Assembly: GCA_001466705.2 (NCBI GenBank)
Contig: LATX02000192.1
Location: 496,001-560,000, forward strand
DNA from: Moniliophthora roreri
Taxonomy: Eukaryota; Basidiomycota; Agaricomycetes; Agaricales; Marasmiaceae
Length of the DNA: 64,000 nt
Direction of reading: 5' to 3'
This document shows, piece after piece, positions 1 to 11,572 of this stretch. A program made the position numbers and the translations under genes. Under the pieces are notes generated by a model. It was given only the letters and a program-made list of their open reading frames with translations. It searched no databases and was not told the origin of the DNA. Each line of letters begins with the position of its first letter. Position 1 is the stretch's first letter.

Positions 1-3000
1 CTATTCTTATGTCGAATGGCGATGCGGAGAGTTTACATCTCGGTATCCTATTCCTAGGGGAAACTGGTCTTATGCCCCCATCTCACGTGTGACGTGCTCG
101 CTTGACAGGTGCTTTTCACCGAAGTTGAGAGTGGTAGTTTCCGACAACTTTACTGATTGAGGACGTTCCGTCAGGTAAACTGTGGACGATCCTCAATTTG
201 CATATTGAATGACGGGCCGGATCTCTCGAAGCATTGTTAGGTCTGCATGGTGTGGCTGCTGATCTTCGGATATGATCCTATCATCGAATGGTGTTGAGAA
301 GGCGGAGTTGTAAGGTTTGAAAACCAACAGCTGTGTTCTAGACCAGTGGACGGGACCCGTGGATGTCAAAGCTGAACGATGAAACGGATTCGGCGTCGGT
401 CATTCTTGTCGGAAAATGGAGAGACACAGTGGCGAGGCACTCGGGCGCACTCAAAAGGTATGTTATGAAACGCTCTCATTGGACAGGCCAGCACTGTTGA
501 TGACCCTTTTTTTTTTATTCACGTACTAGCAGCGTTCTAGGCTGCCTTCACACAAGTTAATGAAGATAGTCCCGACTTTTTCGACCCGTGGCATCTTGCT
601 TGGAAACGAAATTTAAACCACGAAATCAGTCCTGAAAATGAATACAGCGCTCGCGCCAGATCTCGGACATAGATGCCAGATCCCTCCATGCTGGTATGTC
701 GAGACAGATCTCTGACAGTGATGGCCAGCTCACACTGAAATGTATATGTAGGCCTTGGATCTTCATGTGCTACGTGAAATACGGAGAGCTTTCACAAGAC
801 AACTTATGTTTTCGCCTCGCCAAAAAATCGTACTCTGCTCTCTTACTGGCTCAGACTATACGGGTTTCTCGGACAGCACTGCGCTCTGTGGCGTGTACTG
901 TTACCACCGAGCGAGGCTAGCTATGTATGTGCAATTGTTCTCTCTCAAAATAAGTGCTATCTGTTCACTTTTACTATCTTTGATTGATAGGATGGAAAGT
1001 CACTAGCAGGAGGCAGATATCATGCACGTTCCTCGATAAAGGATTACGGTGTCAGTAGGTTTATTTTCAATTTAAGAACGACTATTTACAATTCTCAATT
1101 GTATGGTAGTGAGAACTGATACCGTACCAGACAGAACTTTGAGATAACGCCGCAAGCATAGAAGGTCAAGTGGACGATATCGGGCCGAGTTCTTCAATAT
1201 GTGAGTTTTCGTCGCTTGACAACGAATATGGCCTTGACTAGCAGTTCACTCTAGTATCCACGGATGCCACTACACCTCTCAACTAGTAGTTCATATGTCA
1301 AGTCAAGATGGCGCCTCTTCCCGCTTTCGGTGAATCCCAGCAACAAAGGAGTGAGCGCTCCCTCGGCGGCTTCACCATCGCTACAGGATTCCATTTGAAC
1401 CCATCATAATCGTTTATAATTCAGCCATAGTCAGCATGAGGTTTTCTCGCTAAAATCCGGCTATTTTATGCACTAAGTCGACTTTGGTGAGCCCAGTTGA
1501 CTGTTGGACCGCGCTTGATTTGCTTCTCGCCGGTTACTCATCTGTCTGCCGAATACGGCCAAATTGCATTGACACCGAGGTTCTCCGTGTGGAGAATTTG
1601 GGATGACATGACGACTCTTATGCGACTCTTATGCGGCCTCAAACGGTATGTCCCCGATGAAGTATTATCAAGCCATACTAACGCATTTTTAGATTTTCGG
1701 TTCCCGCAAATCATCCACTGCAAACGTATACCGGGAAGGTGGGGAAGGAGACTTGAATGACGTAGTCTGTCAAACCTTGTTGGATTTGGTGAATGTATGT
1801 AAGTTTCTCGCAGAGTCGCACCGCCTTTGGTATCCTATCCTTTCGGCAGTCGACAACAAAATGTACAGCAATTTCGAAATCTTCGAGCGCCAAGAGCGTG
1901 AATTACCAAATTTGCTAGAGGACAACCAAGTACTCGTGCGCGGAGCGGATTTCTAGGGAAGGTAGTTGGTACAGCCGTGCACGAGGAATGGCGGAAAGGC
2001 TTTCAGCGGCCGGTTACAATCTTGTCAGGGTGCTAGAATTTGAACGGTAGAATTCGCAGTCGGCTGGTTGTAAGTCAATCATCTTGTCATTCCCAAGGTT
2101 CATGTTCTGATTTGAAGATTCGATTAACAGAAAGGTACATCTAAGATGTATCTGATCATGAGCCACTGTCAACCCAAGTCTCCTTAGCGCAAATACGCGT
2201 CGCACACCATGGACGGGCTCGCCGCATTGACAGCTGTTTGATTTATACGCGAGAGAAAGAAGAAATTAACAGCATGCTTGGCTGTAAGTCGCTCACTCTG
2301 ATGATGCACGTGGGGTTTGATGAACTTGATGAAGACAATACAGATATTCTTAGTGCGTCGCAAATACGCAGGTGCATCGTCAGCTGGCCACGGTCATGTA
2401 TTCAGTACACACACTATTCACCCGTTCTCATCAAACCCTCGTTGCATTCGCGATGTCCTTCCTCGACCCTGCAGCCACAGCAACTTGGTTACAGCGGGTA
2501 AGGATACAGCAACCACCATCAGTCAGATGTGCTTGACAGGGCGCCTCTTGCGCATAGGGAAGGCAGCCTTCTGACGTGGCGAGCGTCCGAGGCGCGTTAG
2601 TGTAGGTGCTGCCACCGAGGAGTCTTGCTAGCTCCTGCCTATCCGCCTTCGGTCACCGCCTACATCGGCATGCCGTCCCTGATGTAGCGGCCATGTGGTT
2701 GAACAATGTCCTCGGACCTCTCTTTTGTTCTTCTTTTGGCGAACATGATGAACATTGGTATCAAAAGTTTTGATGTATCGGGGATCCGGCATCCGCTGTG
2801 CTTCGGATACATACTTAGAATGTACAGTACATACGGGCCAATTTTGGTCCGATTCAAAAAAGTTTGGTACCAAAATTTCCCTCATTCGGTTGAGCGGTAG
2901 GGAGCGGAAATTAGGATCTATATGGACCTACAAGTACTGACTCAACTCTGCTAACATAAGCAAAGTTCTGTTTCGAGCCAACCACCATCTCAAGTAGAGT

Positions 3001-3043
3001 CATTCTTGACTCGTTTTCACTCATTTTCTTTCCCTGTTCACCC
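1..3043. other. No recognisable gene
   Basis: All open frames here are short (under about 90 codons), overlap on both strands and carry no family motif I can name. I see no terminal repeats, no transposase-like motif and no RNA gene. The stretch is best read as intergenic or strongly decayed sequence. Confidence 0.5.
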
Positions 3044-3049
3044 TATAAA
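3044..3049 (+). promoter_or_regulatory. TATA-like box upstream of AIG2-like gene
   Basis: A TATAAA hexamer lies 32 bases before the ATG at 3076, just after a pyrimidine-rich stretch. The spacing suits a core promoter with a very short leader. This rests on sequence resemblance only. Confidence 0.45.
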
Positions 3050-3075
3050 CTCAAGATTTGACTTCTATCGCAATA

Positions 3076-3477
3076 ATGTCAAAGGATAATCAAGTAAAAT
3101 TCTCTCCAAAGCTTCTATTCTTCTACGGCACTCTCACCCTCGAACATGTTCTCAAGGAGGTTGCAGGCCTCACGGACACACCTATCCTTCGGAAAGCCTC
3201 TATAACACGATATACCATCAAGCTTTGGGGTCCTTATCCAGCTCTTGTGAAAGCTACTTCGCTGGAAACCGAAAGTACAGTCCAAGGAAAAGCATGGCTG
3301 GTTTGTGAAGAGATGCAGATGAGGCGGCTTGCATACTATGAGGGAAGGAATTATCGAATGGAAGAGGTGGAGATCTCTTTGGAGAATGGCAAGAAACAGC
3401 AAGGATACACCTTTGTCTGGGACGGAGCGCCGGAAGACTTGAAGGATGGGGTGTTCAACCCCGGCAGATGTGCGTGA
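3076..3477 (+). CDS. AIG2-like gamma-glutamylcyclotransferase-fold protein
   Basis: This 133-residue frame starts at the ATG at 3076; the open frame reaches a few codons upstream but without an ATG. It opens with the FFYGTL motif (about residues 15-20), the glycine-rich loop of the gamma-glutamylcyclotransferase/AIG2 fold. Further on it has LAYYEGRNYRMEEVEI (about 90-105), where the glutamate in YEG sits at the usual catalytic acid position. The protein ends shortly after a WDG segment, as is usual for AIG2-like proteins. Family members release 5-oxoproline from gamma-glutamyl amines or peptides; the substrate here is unknown. A GT-rich site near the stop could be a donor that adds a few C-terminal residues. 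It stands alone, upstream of a FunK1 kinase on the same strand. Confidence 0.8.
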   Translation: MSKDNQVKFSPKLLFFYGTLTLEHVLKEVAGLTDTPILRKASITRYTIKLWGPYPALVKATSLETESTVQGKAWLVCEEMQMRRLAYYEGRNYRMEEVEISLENGKKQQGYTFVWDGAPEDLKDGVFNPGRCA

Positions 3478-4048
3478 TACTCTTTCTACGCGTTTAATTG
3501 GAAATGAACCTTGGATCCAGTCTCAAGGGTGTCACAGGATTTGTACAATCAATAGGCTACGCGTGCTAGGTAGGTGCCTGGATCTCTCAGCTTTCACTCG
3601 AATCTAATCCGAACTCTAGTGCTCATCTGAACCGGAATTCCATGAGTCTTTTTCATACGAGTTCACCTCGAGCGGGAGGAGGCGACACTATCGTCAAGGC
3701 TGAAGACGTCGCACGTCCGTCGGGGGGAAAGGGGAGGGAGAACAAGGGATACCCATCATCATGCTGCAATGAATCGAGAGCTGTGAGTCAGCAACGTTTC
3801 GATACATTCCTGACCGTGGAGGCTGACCTATCATTCATCTCGCAGGCATTTTCTGACGGAAGCTACGTCAGCTGGTGGTGCAGTATTGTTTCCAGGAACG
3901 GTAGAGCTGGGACAATGAAAGTTGCCATTGTTGACCTACACGTGTATGGCCACAGTTGCCTGGCCCACTACATAAATGTTACGACTACCATTCTCTACCT
4001 CTCCACCAACGCATCTAGTCCTTGCGCGTAATCATCGAAACCATCGAA
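3478..4048. other. Intergenic, no supported gene
   Basis: An open frame at 3642-4031 is present but has low-complexity composition and no recognisable motif. It overlaps the probable promoter and leader of the downstream kinase, so I read the stretch as intergenic. Confidence 0.45.
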
Positions 4049-6111
4049 ATGTGGCACAAAATCGGCGCTGGCATGAAGAATCGATTCTCTGGCCCGATTT
4101 CCCCCATGGATTTCCTCAGGCATTTTCTACCAAAACCTCAATCGCCTGCTCCATGGACAAAGGAAACACAAGAACCGTTCTTCGCTGTAGGCGTAGCCGC
4201 TCCTGATGGTGCCCGTGCGATGTGTCGTCCGATGGTACGTCGTACTTACTGCTCTCCCTAGCTTTCTGGTTGACAATCCGACTTCTTAGGTCGAAGCTTT
4301 GGAGCCATTTTGCCCTACCCTGTACCTCATGGAAACGCATAGCTGGGATTGTTCACTGGGAAGCCGAGTAGACCTGCACCTTCCCAATCCCGACCTTTGT
4401 TCCTATACACACCTAGGTGCACAAGTTACCGACATTGCGGGGTTCGAACATATCTTCCACTTCAAAGTTAACGAACACGACGATGGATTCGGAGACGGCG
4501 AATTGTCACTAGAGTACCCTACACCTTCCGCAGAACATACCCGAAATCAACTATCCACCTATGCCACCATTCAGTTTGCTCTGCAACGCCGAACCCATAT
4601 CTTCTCCGTTCTCGTCGTGAAGCACCACGCTAGACTCATTCGGTGGGATCGTGCAGGCGCCATTGTTACCTCCAAGTTCCTCTTCGCCGAAGAGCCGTAC
4701 CTCGCAGAGTTCATGTGGGCTTACGCTCGCGCAGACTTTGGGAAGCAAGGCTGGGATACCTCTATAACAGTTATCTCCGCTACACCTCATCTTTGCGGAC
4801 GGCTGGCCTTCCTAGTCGACGAAGCACGCCGAATCCTCGACATTCCACCTGAAGAACCCGTCTTCAGATTTACTGTGTGGGACGAAGACGACACACACAA
4901 GCAGAGCTATTACTACGGCAGCAAACCTCTCTTCGCCAGCAACCGCAGCTCCGCCGGACGTGCCACATCCGGATACATTGTTATTGACGAGAACGCCAAA
5001 TTGGCGTTTCTCAAGGATACTTGGAGGATAGTATCATCGGAGTGGATTAGGGAAGGTATAACCTACCAGAAGCTACGTGAAGCTGGGGTGCGAAATGTTC
5101 CCACTGTGATCGCGTCAGGCGATATACCTGGTCAGCAGACAGTTTCGTTTGGGAGTAAGGCTATGAACCCGCAGAAGCATTATAGGATCGTGTTTAGGGA
5201 AGTGGCGAGTGATATTGTGACGTATGGGCACACTTCTGTGCTAGTTGGGGCGGTAAGGGATGCGCTTCAAGGTATGTCTTCGCTGTTTTCGTTGATTTCT
5301 ATGCGTGCTCACCTCGTCTCTTTAGCTCACCAAGACGCCTTCGAGAAGGCTCGCATCCTCCACCGTGATATCAGCAATGGAAACATTCTCATTACCAACG
5401 AAGGCAAAGGTTTACTCATCGACTGGGAGTTCAGTGAGCATCTAGACGAAGTGGAGAAGGGGCGACAGACAATTTCGTTTGATCGTAATGTAAGTTCTAC
5501 GTCGTACTGCTAAAGGCTGCTCATTTTGATGCCGTCTTCAGGGTACCTGGGCATTCATGTCCGCTCGGCTCCTCCAAGCGCCAGTTACACCGGGCCAACC
5601 TATCCACCACACACTGCAAGATGACCTCGAATCCTTCTATCACGTTCTCTCTTGGGTTGCACTTCAGCACGAACCACACCAATTCTCGCACACTGTCAAG
5701 TTACAAGAGATCTTCGCTCGGACGTACAATTACGCTGTGTGTGTGAACGGATACCTACAAGGTGGAACGATGAAGCGGTCGGCGTTGCTGGCTTCAACGT
5801 CAGAGTCGGAGGAGATATTCTTTGATGGGCCATTGAAGGATTTAATTAGGGATTTACAGCGAGTGTTGAAAGTGACATATGTTCGGCCGAATGTGCTAGA
5901 GAGGAAGAAGGGTGAGGAAATGGCAAAGGAGTGTCCCGAGATGTTGGACGGATCTTTCGTGTGGGAGTACGATACCTGCTTGGAAAGGTTACGAAACTCC
6001 AGGTGGATGGTGGAGAGGTTCACGGAGGCCGTTTTTGCACTTAGGGCAGCGGAGACCTCTTCAGATGTGATGATAGACGAGGTAGAGACTGCAAAAAAAT
6101 TCATGTACTAA
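4049..6111 (+). CDS. FunK1-type fungal protein kinase (first copy)
   Basis: Four exons (4049-4234, 4290-5271, 5326-5489, 5542-6111) join in frame to 633 residues. The order matches fungal FunK1 kinases: an N-terminal part with ARLIRWDRAG, a beta-3 lysine in FLKDTWR, the catalytic loop HRDISNGNIL, then LLIDWEFS in place of DFG, then GTWAFMS and a C-terminal helical lobe with DDLESFYHVL. The second FunK1 gene at 26274 has all these blocks and the same intron sites around HRD and GTW. These kinases are expanded in Agaricomycetes; their substrates are unknown. The start is the first ATG in the frame that meets the first donor, so an upstream exon cannot be excluded. No break in the frame was seen. 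Confidence 0.88.
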
Positions 6112-6193
6112 AACTTTGCACATATGGTACTTAGACATCCTATATGGTAGTTATTAAACATGCACTACATATTCAAGCTTATATCGCCTAAAG

Positions 6194-6867
6194 TCACGCT
6201 ACTCTTCTTTTTCTTCTCCTTTCCTTTGCTAGGAGACTCGACGTATTCCATACTGAGTTTTGGTCTCCGTTGGGTCTCCATCCTTTCTGTCGTCCCCTTC
6301 GGTCGAGTTTACCCTGCTTGTTTTGCTTGTCCTTTCGCAAAATCAAATCCAAGGCCTGGCTAGCGGCTTCATTTTCCGCCTTCTCCTTGTCCACGTCTTT
6401 AGCGTGACCATACTCCATGCCATCGACTAGAGGAATAATGTAAGCTGCGAGACATACGAAGAACGACGGGACGAACTAGTCACGGTTGAATCCCAGTAGC
6501 GAGCATGGTCAGGACCGTGAAGGGGAGTCCGAACAACGCAGCGATAGTGTCTAACTCGACAGTATCCGCGAAGAGCAATTTTTGCACTACCAACGGCAGG
6601 TATAGCTTCGTCGGCATTTTCATCAGACCGATGGTTCTTGGGTGCTGTGTTTTTCGGACCTGGTGACGTTGAGCTAACGCCATTCTTGGGGATTCTCCCG
6701 ATTTTTTTCGAGGGTGTTTGCGCTGTTAGCACTTGAACGGAAGTGAAAGGAATTTCTCCGTCCTCTAGGTTGTCACTTTCAGTATCTGACTCGTAACCTG
6801 CAGCGTCTTCTGATGGCAAAAGCAATGGCTGGGTAATATAGTTAAAGGAGCGAAGTGAGGACTTCAT
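6194..6867 (-). CDS. Small double-stranded RNA-binding domain protein
   Basis: Two exons (6867-6477 and 6426-6194) join in phase to 207 residues. The N-terminal half is acidic and disordered, with DTESDNLEDGE. The C-terminal half reads as a dsRNA-binding domain: a first helix at ALRGYC, then HGPDHARYWDSTVT, across the intron to IDGMEYGHA, then a second helix ENEAASQALDLI, and a basic tail. The intron donor is gttcgt, and the intron falls between the same strands as in the dsRBD of gene C (17747-19932). An open stretch at about 6910-7050 ends at a good donor and could be an extra 5' exon joining in phase. Dicer-associated or other RNA-binding roles are possible but not shown. Confidence 0.55.
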
Positions 6868-7053
6868 AGACAGACGACAATAAGATCAACAACTCAAAAG
6901 TTGACTATTAGACATACCTGATAGCGGCTTATCCCAAGCTCGATATCATTCCTAGCTGCTATGTAGGAGTCGGAGAATCCTATATATCGCGCAAACACTT
7001 TTACGACTCGATAGATTGATATACTCTCCAAAAATGGCCTAGGAAGCGAATAT

Positions 7054-7287
7054 TCAGCGGTGATCTAGTCGAGAATCACGAACGTACGATGCAGCAGTCC
7101 AGGCCGAAATAAGACCGGAGATAACGGATAGCGCGGTGACTGTCGGGTTGTTGTCCTTGAATGCAGCAAGTGCGGCTATGATGGTACATATGGCACCTAT
7201 GGCAGGAAGTATTAGCTTTGTGAGTTTTGGCTTTCGTAGAGGCGACATGATAAGCCGAGGTAAGAGAAATTCTGGTCTATCACCCAT
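7054..7287 (-). CDS. Hypothetical small membrane protein
   Basis: A 77-residue frame starts at the ATG at 7287. Two hydrophobic stretches, ILPAIGAICTIIAALAAF and ALSVISGLISAWTAASYV, could be membrane helices separated by DNNPTV. I do not recognise the family. It lies directly upstream of the dsRBD gene on the same strand and could be a 5' part of that gene, but the only candidate intron joining them is too short. Without a homolog this may not be a real gene. Confidence 0.25.
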   Translation of the reverse strand: MGDRPEFLLPRLIMSPLRKPKLTKLILPAIGAICTIIAALAAFKDNNPTVTALSVISGLISAWTAASYVRDSRLDHR

Positions 7288-8789
7288 CTCGTTATGACCC
7301 ACTTTATAGCTGTTGAGCGCTTGAGCAGCTGCACCGCTCTAAGTGATTCATCAGCGTGAACAGTTTGCTTCAAAAGTGCGGGAAGTTGATTGGACAGGAG
7401 GTATGATGCTTCTTCTCCGGCATTTATGCCACACCCCTTCTCAAGGGGAAAGCGGCGGGCCGTGGTTCCGGCACACAGTTGGTTTCCCCTGAGTCCTTAA
7501 ACTTTTCTTGGTGTTCATGCAGCCTCTTTGGAGCAATTTACACCAACTTGAACAACAGGGATCCCTCTTGAGCAAATAGAGCCAATCCTTGACTTGAGGT
7601 GCTTAGCACTTGCCAACTTTCCTAGTTTGGGTGTACACCGCCAACGGTCTATGATCTCGGATCGGGATGTCAGACATCATATTATGATGAGCCGTCACCA
7701 AGCTCATGATGGACTCAAAAAATTCTCAGTACGAGGATGTGACCAGCTTAGCGCCCGGACCTAAGTGACATTTTTTCTGTTCCTTTATCCCGTCATGACC
7801 CTTCCCTTCTAAGGCTACCAGGACTCTCCCTAGGACCTATTTTTGCATTCCAGACCTGAATCCAGCACGGGAGGGGCTTGGAAAACCCAAGCTTTCAACA
7901 GTTGCTTTTTTGCTCAGGGTCCGCTCACGTAACAAGAATCCTCAGTGATGTCTGACATCTGAATCCGAGAATATATGTTATTGGTGGTGTAGGCCGAGGG
8001 CCAACAGTCGTCCGAGTTGACGTTGGAGTCAAGTGCCGCCTTTCTCCTCCCCAGAAAGCAGCCACATTGTTAAAATGTTAGCTCTACCTTCAGAGAGTAG
8101 GTTAGAGATAAACTGACAACCAACACATCAAATTTCCAATTTCAAAGTGTGCTTGACACAGATGGTTTGCCCTTGTGATGAGATTTTCTGCAAAGAGCTA
8201 TAATGCACCTTTGGGACACGTTTTTAGAATGTGGGAGTGAGTTGTTGCGACTCTGGCAACACTGAAATGCAGGCGCTTGCTGGGCGCTTACTTGCTCAAA
8301 GCTCTTGACCTCGTGATGTCATGCAAAGTACTTCTAAATAAGGCAATACTCGGTTGGTTCCCCTCGACGGTGCAAACTGGTGTACGCCGATATCAATGTC
8401 GTGGCCGAATAGATTCGAAGCTTGGATTCCACGCAAAAAGATGCGCGTTATGCCAGGAGACTTATTCCGGTCATTAGTGTGCTGCTTCATTTCTCAAGCT
8501 CAACTTGTTGATTTGACTTGAAGGGAGTGAACTCTCTGACCAGTGACAATGGCTATACCAAATATCAGTTGTGCCCACGGAGTGTACCATCTGAGGGCAG
8601 CGGAATACCGAATGACCCAATTGGATGATAGGTTCGGACAACCGATCCCGGATCGGTCCTCGGCCTGCCGGCTCGTTACCTTTTCGCGTCGGACGCTTCA
8701 TCATTCACCATCATCTGATTCATCTCCAAACCATCGCCCCCTATACACCATTTCGCTCGCTCAAGCCTTTACGCTGCTTAATCTCGAAC
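7288..8789. other. Intergenic, nothing recognised
   Basis: About 1.5 kb with only short overlapping frames and no motif, repeat or RNA structure that I can support. It contains the upstream region of gene A. Confidence 0.45.
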
Positions 8790-10640
8790 ATGGGGGGAAT
8801 ATGCTCTTGTTTTCCATTGGACACGACGCGCAAGCCAAAGTACGCGATTTCCTCTTTATACTAGCGATTACTAGGGCTGACTCGAAAATCTCTTAGATTC
8901 GACGGCTTTTTTTATCGAGCTTCAAACGTGAATATCAGCGGCGGAAACTTCTCAAATCACAACGCGCAACGAGACCCTGATCCCAACCACACCAACAATC
9001 GTCATGCTCTGCGTGCCGAATCCTCCAGCTCGAACTATGCTCGCCTCCTATTACCGCAACGCATGGGCTATCCTCTTTGGAGCCCTGGGGTCCCCGCGAG
9101 CCTACCCTTCGAGTACAGGAAGAACGGTGTCTCTATTGGAGATGTTGGTGCAATTGACGAGCGCGGTCGATTCCAATACTTCTTTAATATTTTATTACCC
9201 GCTGATCACCCTTGTAACGGGGCGAACCGCGTTCCTGCTGGGTTCACTCCCCTCATCATCTCTACAGAGATAACGAGGGTGCCAGACTTTCGTGGACCAG
9301 GTGCATATGTACATGGCCCAGAGTCCGGATTCAACAGGGAGGACCTGAAGGCCCATGATGGGGACGGTCATTGGCTTTATCGACGTGACGTGGAGATTGG
9401 ACAAAAGTGCGTTCACTAGGTTCTGCTTTGGGACTAGACTTACTCATTTCTTGCAGTAACGGTACTCTTGCACGCGGAGTAGGCTTCGGCTGGGATTTCA
9501 CCTCCTCCGGCACTGAGGGTGCACTACTTATACTACCAGAAGGTGCTTCACAAGAAGACCACGAAAATGAGGATGCTTTCGATAATTATGCCGCCAAGAA
9601 TGCTATCTCCTGGTACGAGCACGTCAATGGTCATCTCGGTCGTCGTTTGGGAGGAAATGCTCTGATGGTGGTTACCGGCGTGGACAAAACCACAGCGTGG
9701 GGTGTTGCATCTTTCAGTAACGCTGTACCGAACAGTGTTCGAATGGATTTCATTCCTGGCATCCAAACTGCTACCAAGTACAGATTCCGTCAAGTGGCAT
9801 ATGCCGCCACTAACAGTGGTCCATCTGTTAGTGACGACAGTCTCACTGGCAAACCCAACCAGTGCATTTTTGTTCGTAGTATTCGAGTGGCCGTTCGTCC
9901 ACGTTTGCTATCTGGGTATCGCAAAGGCTCAACGTCGGCACTGTCAGTGAAGACCGATCCAATACGGAGCCTGTCAGTGCAGGAACTGCTTTCTAGGAGC
10001 TCCTTTATCCCTTTCCAATCGTTCTCCGGAACTCCGACAGAACCTACGGGGTCCAATAGTCTCAGTGACATTCCCTCACAAGAGCTCATCGTCACGACGG
10101 CCGCCATTCCCGCAAAGCACACAGTACGTCAGTGATGGTGTATCCTACATTTTCTGACTATCCCATTGCAGCCTTATCATCCAGCAGCTGTAATCAATGA
10201 TTTTCTCCTCAATCAGGTACATCTACCCCCCTTCCGGATATCGACATATTGAGCTCACCACCTACAGTTCCCAGAGGCAAATATCGCAGTGACGCGGGAT
10301 AAACATTGGTTCTCATTGATCAAAGCTGTACGTTCCGCTAACACTATGTCAATGATGCTTCACTCAATTCATGTGAACGTCAGGGAGAAGAGGCTCTACC
10401 AGATGACGCCCAGCTGCAAGAAAGATTACAAAAACAGTTTTTGACGAAAGCAACTCGTGCAGAACTTGTTGTGGATGGTACGTGTCGTTTCCCGTTTTCA
10501 ATCAGGGATCTTGGCTGACTGGACTCATAGGTGTCGTCCGCCCTCATGCCATCAACCCAGCGAGCCTGAAATCTTCACCGGAATCTGTCACTACATCTGC
10601 TTTTGATAGTGGTTATGGCGATAGTCAGTTTTGCGTTTGA
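8790..10640 (+). CDS. GVSIGDVG-family protein A, short C-terminal tail
   Basis: Seven exons (8790-8839, 8897-9406, 9457-10123, 10172-10216, 10268-10327, 10384-10477, 10531-10640) join in phase to 511 residues. Exon 1 begins MGGICSCF, an N-myristoylation/palmitoylation-type start. A short Gly-Gly-x-Phe motif (ISGGNF) follows, then the core: GYPLWSPG, GVSIGDVGAID, QYFFNILLPADHP, LILPEG, ISWYEHVNG, VVTGVDKTTAWGVASF. The small 3' exons encode PYHPAAVINDFLLNQ, FPEANIAVTRDKHWFSLI and GEEALPDD, then GVVRPHAI and a Ser-rich tail. No known catalytic motif is visible. It converges with gene B. I know this as a common uncharacterised Agaricomycete family; its function is not established. Confidence 0.82.
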
Positions 10641-11094
10641 TTTTGGTTTTGCATCAAATTATGAGTAGAGCGCTATTTGCGGTTTTCCAGCGGATTAGCA
10701 CTGTAATGGGTTTCTTGATACACTGGATTTCTTGGACATTTTTTCTATTGTACTGTATCATACTTATTTGTGGCATGGGACTCTTTACAGTAATTTGATA
10801 GTTGCTTAATCCCACAAAGTTTGTGTAAATGTTGAATTATGGATTCAGGAAAAAGATGTAGCCATTGATGTAGCGAGGCTGCTTCCGTAGGTACTTGAAA
10901 GGGAATGGAGTTTTACTGCTTGCAACGGTAGGGTGACGCATGCGAAGGGTAAAAATGTGGCCTCAGTAAGGAAATGCCAGATGAAGTGTTGCTGTTAGTA
11001 AATAGGTTGACGGTTCTCATAATCAACTCATCAATAGAATAAACCATGAACCGTCACATGGCAAAAGTCATAGCTCTAAAAAATCTGATTGGCT

Positions 11095-11300
11095 GTTGCC
11101 CCGCGAGCGCTCGCCCCACTAGCTGTGAGGAGCAGAGAACCGAAGGTTCGGCGGCGAGCAGCTTGCCCCTCCCTCTCGAGTGACCGTTCCTAGCACTATG
11201 GGCACGAAGCTCACTATCACTCTCACTGCTGCCCCGCGAGCACTTACTTCCATTAGGCTGCGAGGAGTGAATTGAAGGTTCGCGACGAACAGCTTGAGGC
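11095..11300. repeat. Imperfect pair of GC-rich repeats
   Basis: Two related blocks of about 75 bases, near 11095-11170 and 11225-11300, share ccccgcgagc, then gctg.gaggag, then gaaggttcg and cagcttg in the same order. They sit between the convergent genes A and B and could be a degenerate tandem duplication. No coding role is seen. Confidence 0.5.
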
Positions 11301-11430
11301 CCAGCCTATTCATTAGTGCCATTGGCACGACTTATCCTCTAGTAATGAACTAAAAACTCACCTGCGCGGCTTGAATCTCCATTATATCATCATCTACCTT
11401 GAACGGGACCTTCTCGCTGCCTTCAACTCA

Positions 11431-11480
11431 CCAATTTCCTCTTAAACGTTGGCCCAGTGCACCATTTCCAGTGCCTCCCA
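11431..11480 (-). pseudogene. Tiny fragment of a GVSIGDVG-family core
   Basis: About 40 bases here match the gene B segment at about 12430-12465, which encodes part of the core around the conserved Arg-Leu-Arg-Gly-Asn. They differ by several substitutions and nothing homologous flanks them. It looks like a dispersed scrap left just downstream of gene B. Confidence 0.35.
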
Positions 11481-11572
11481 TAGCAAGTACAGTATCAAAA
11501 GGATCCACCAGGCAGTGAATATAGCTCACAAACCGTATTTCAGCCACAAAATTTGCTGTTCATCAGCTCCGG

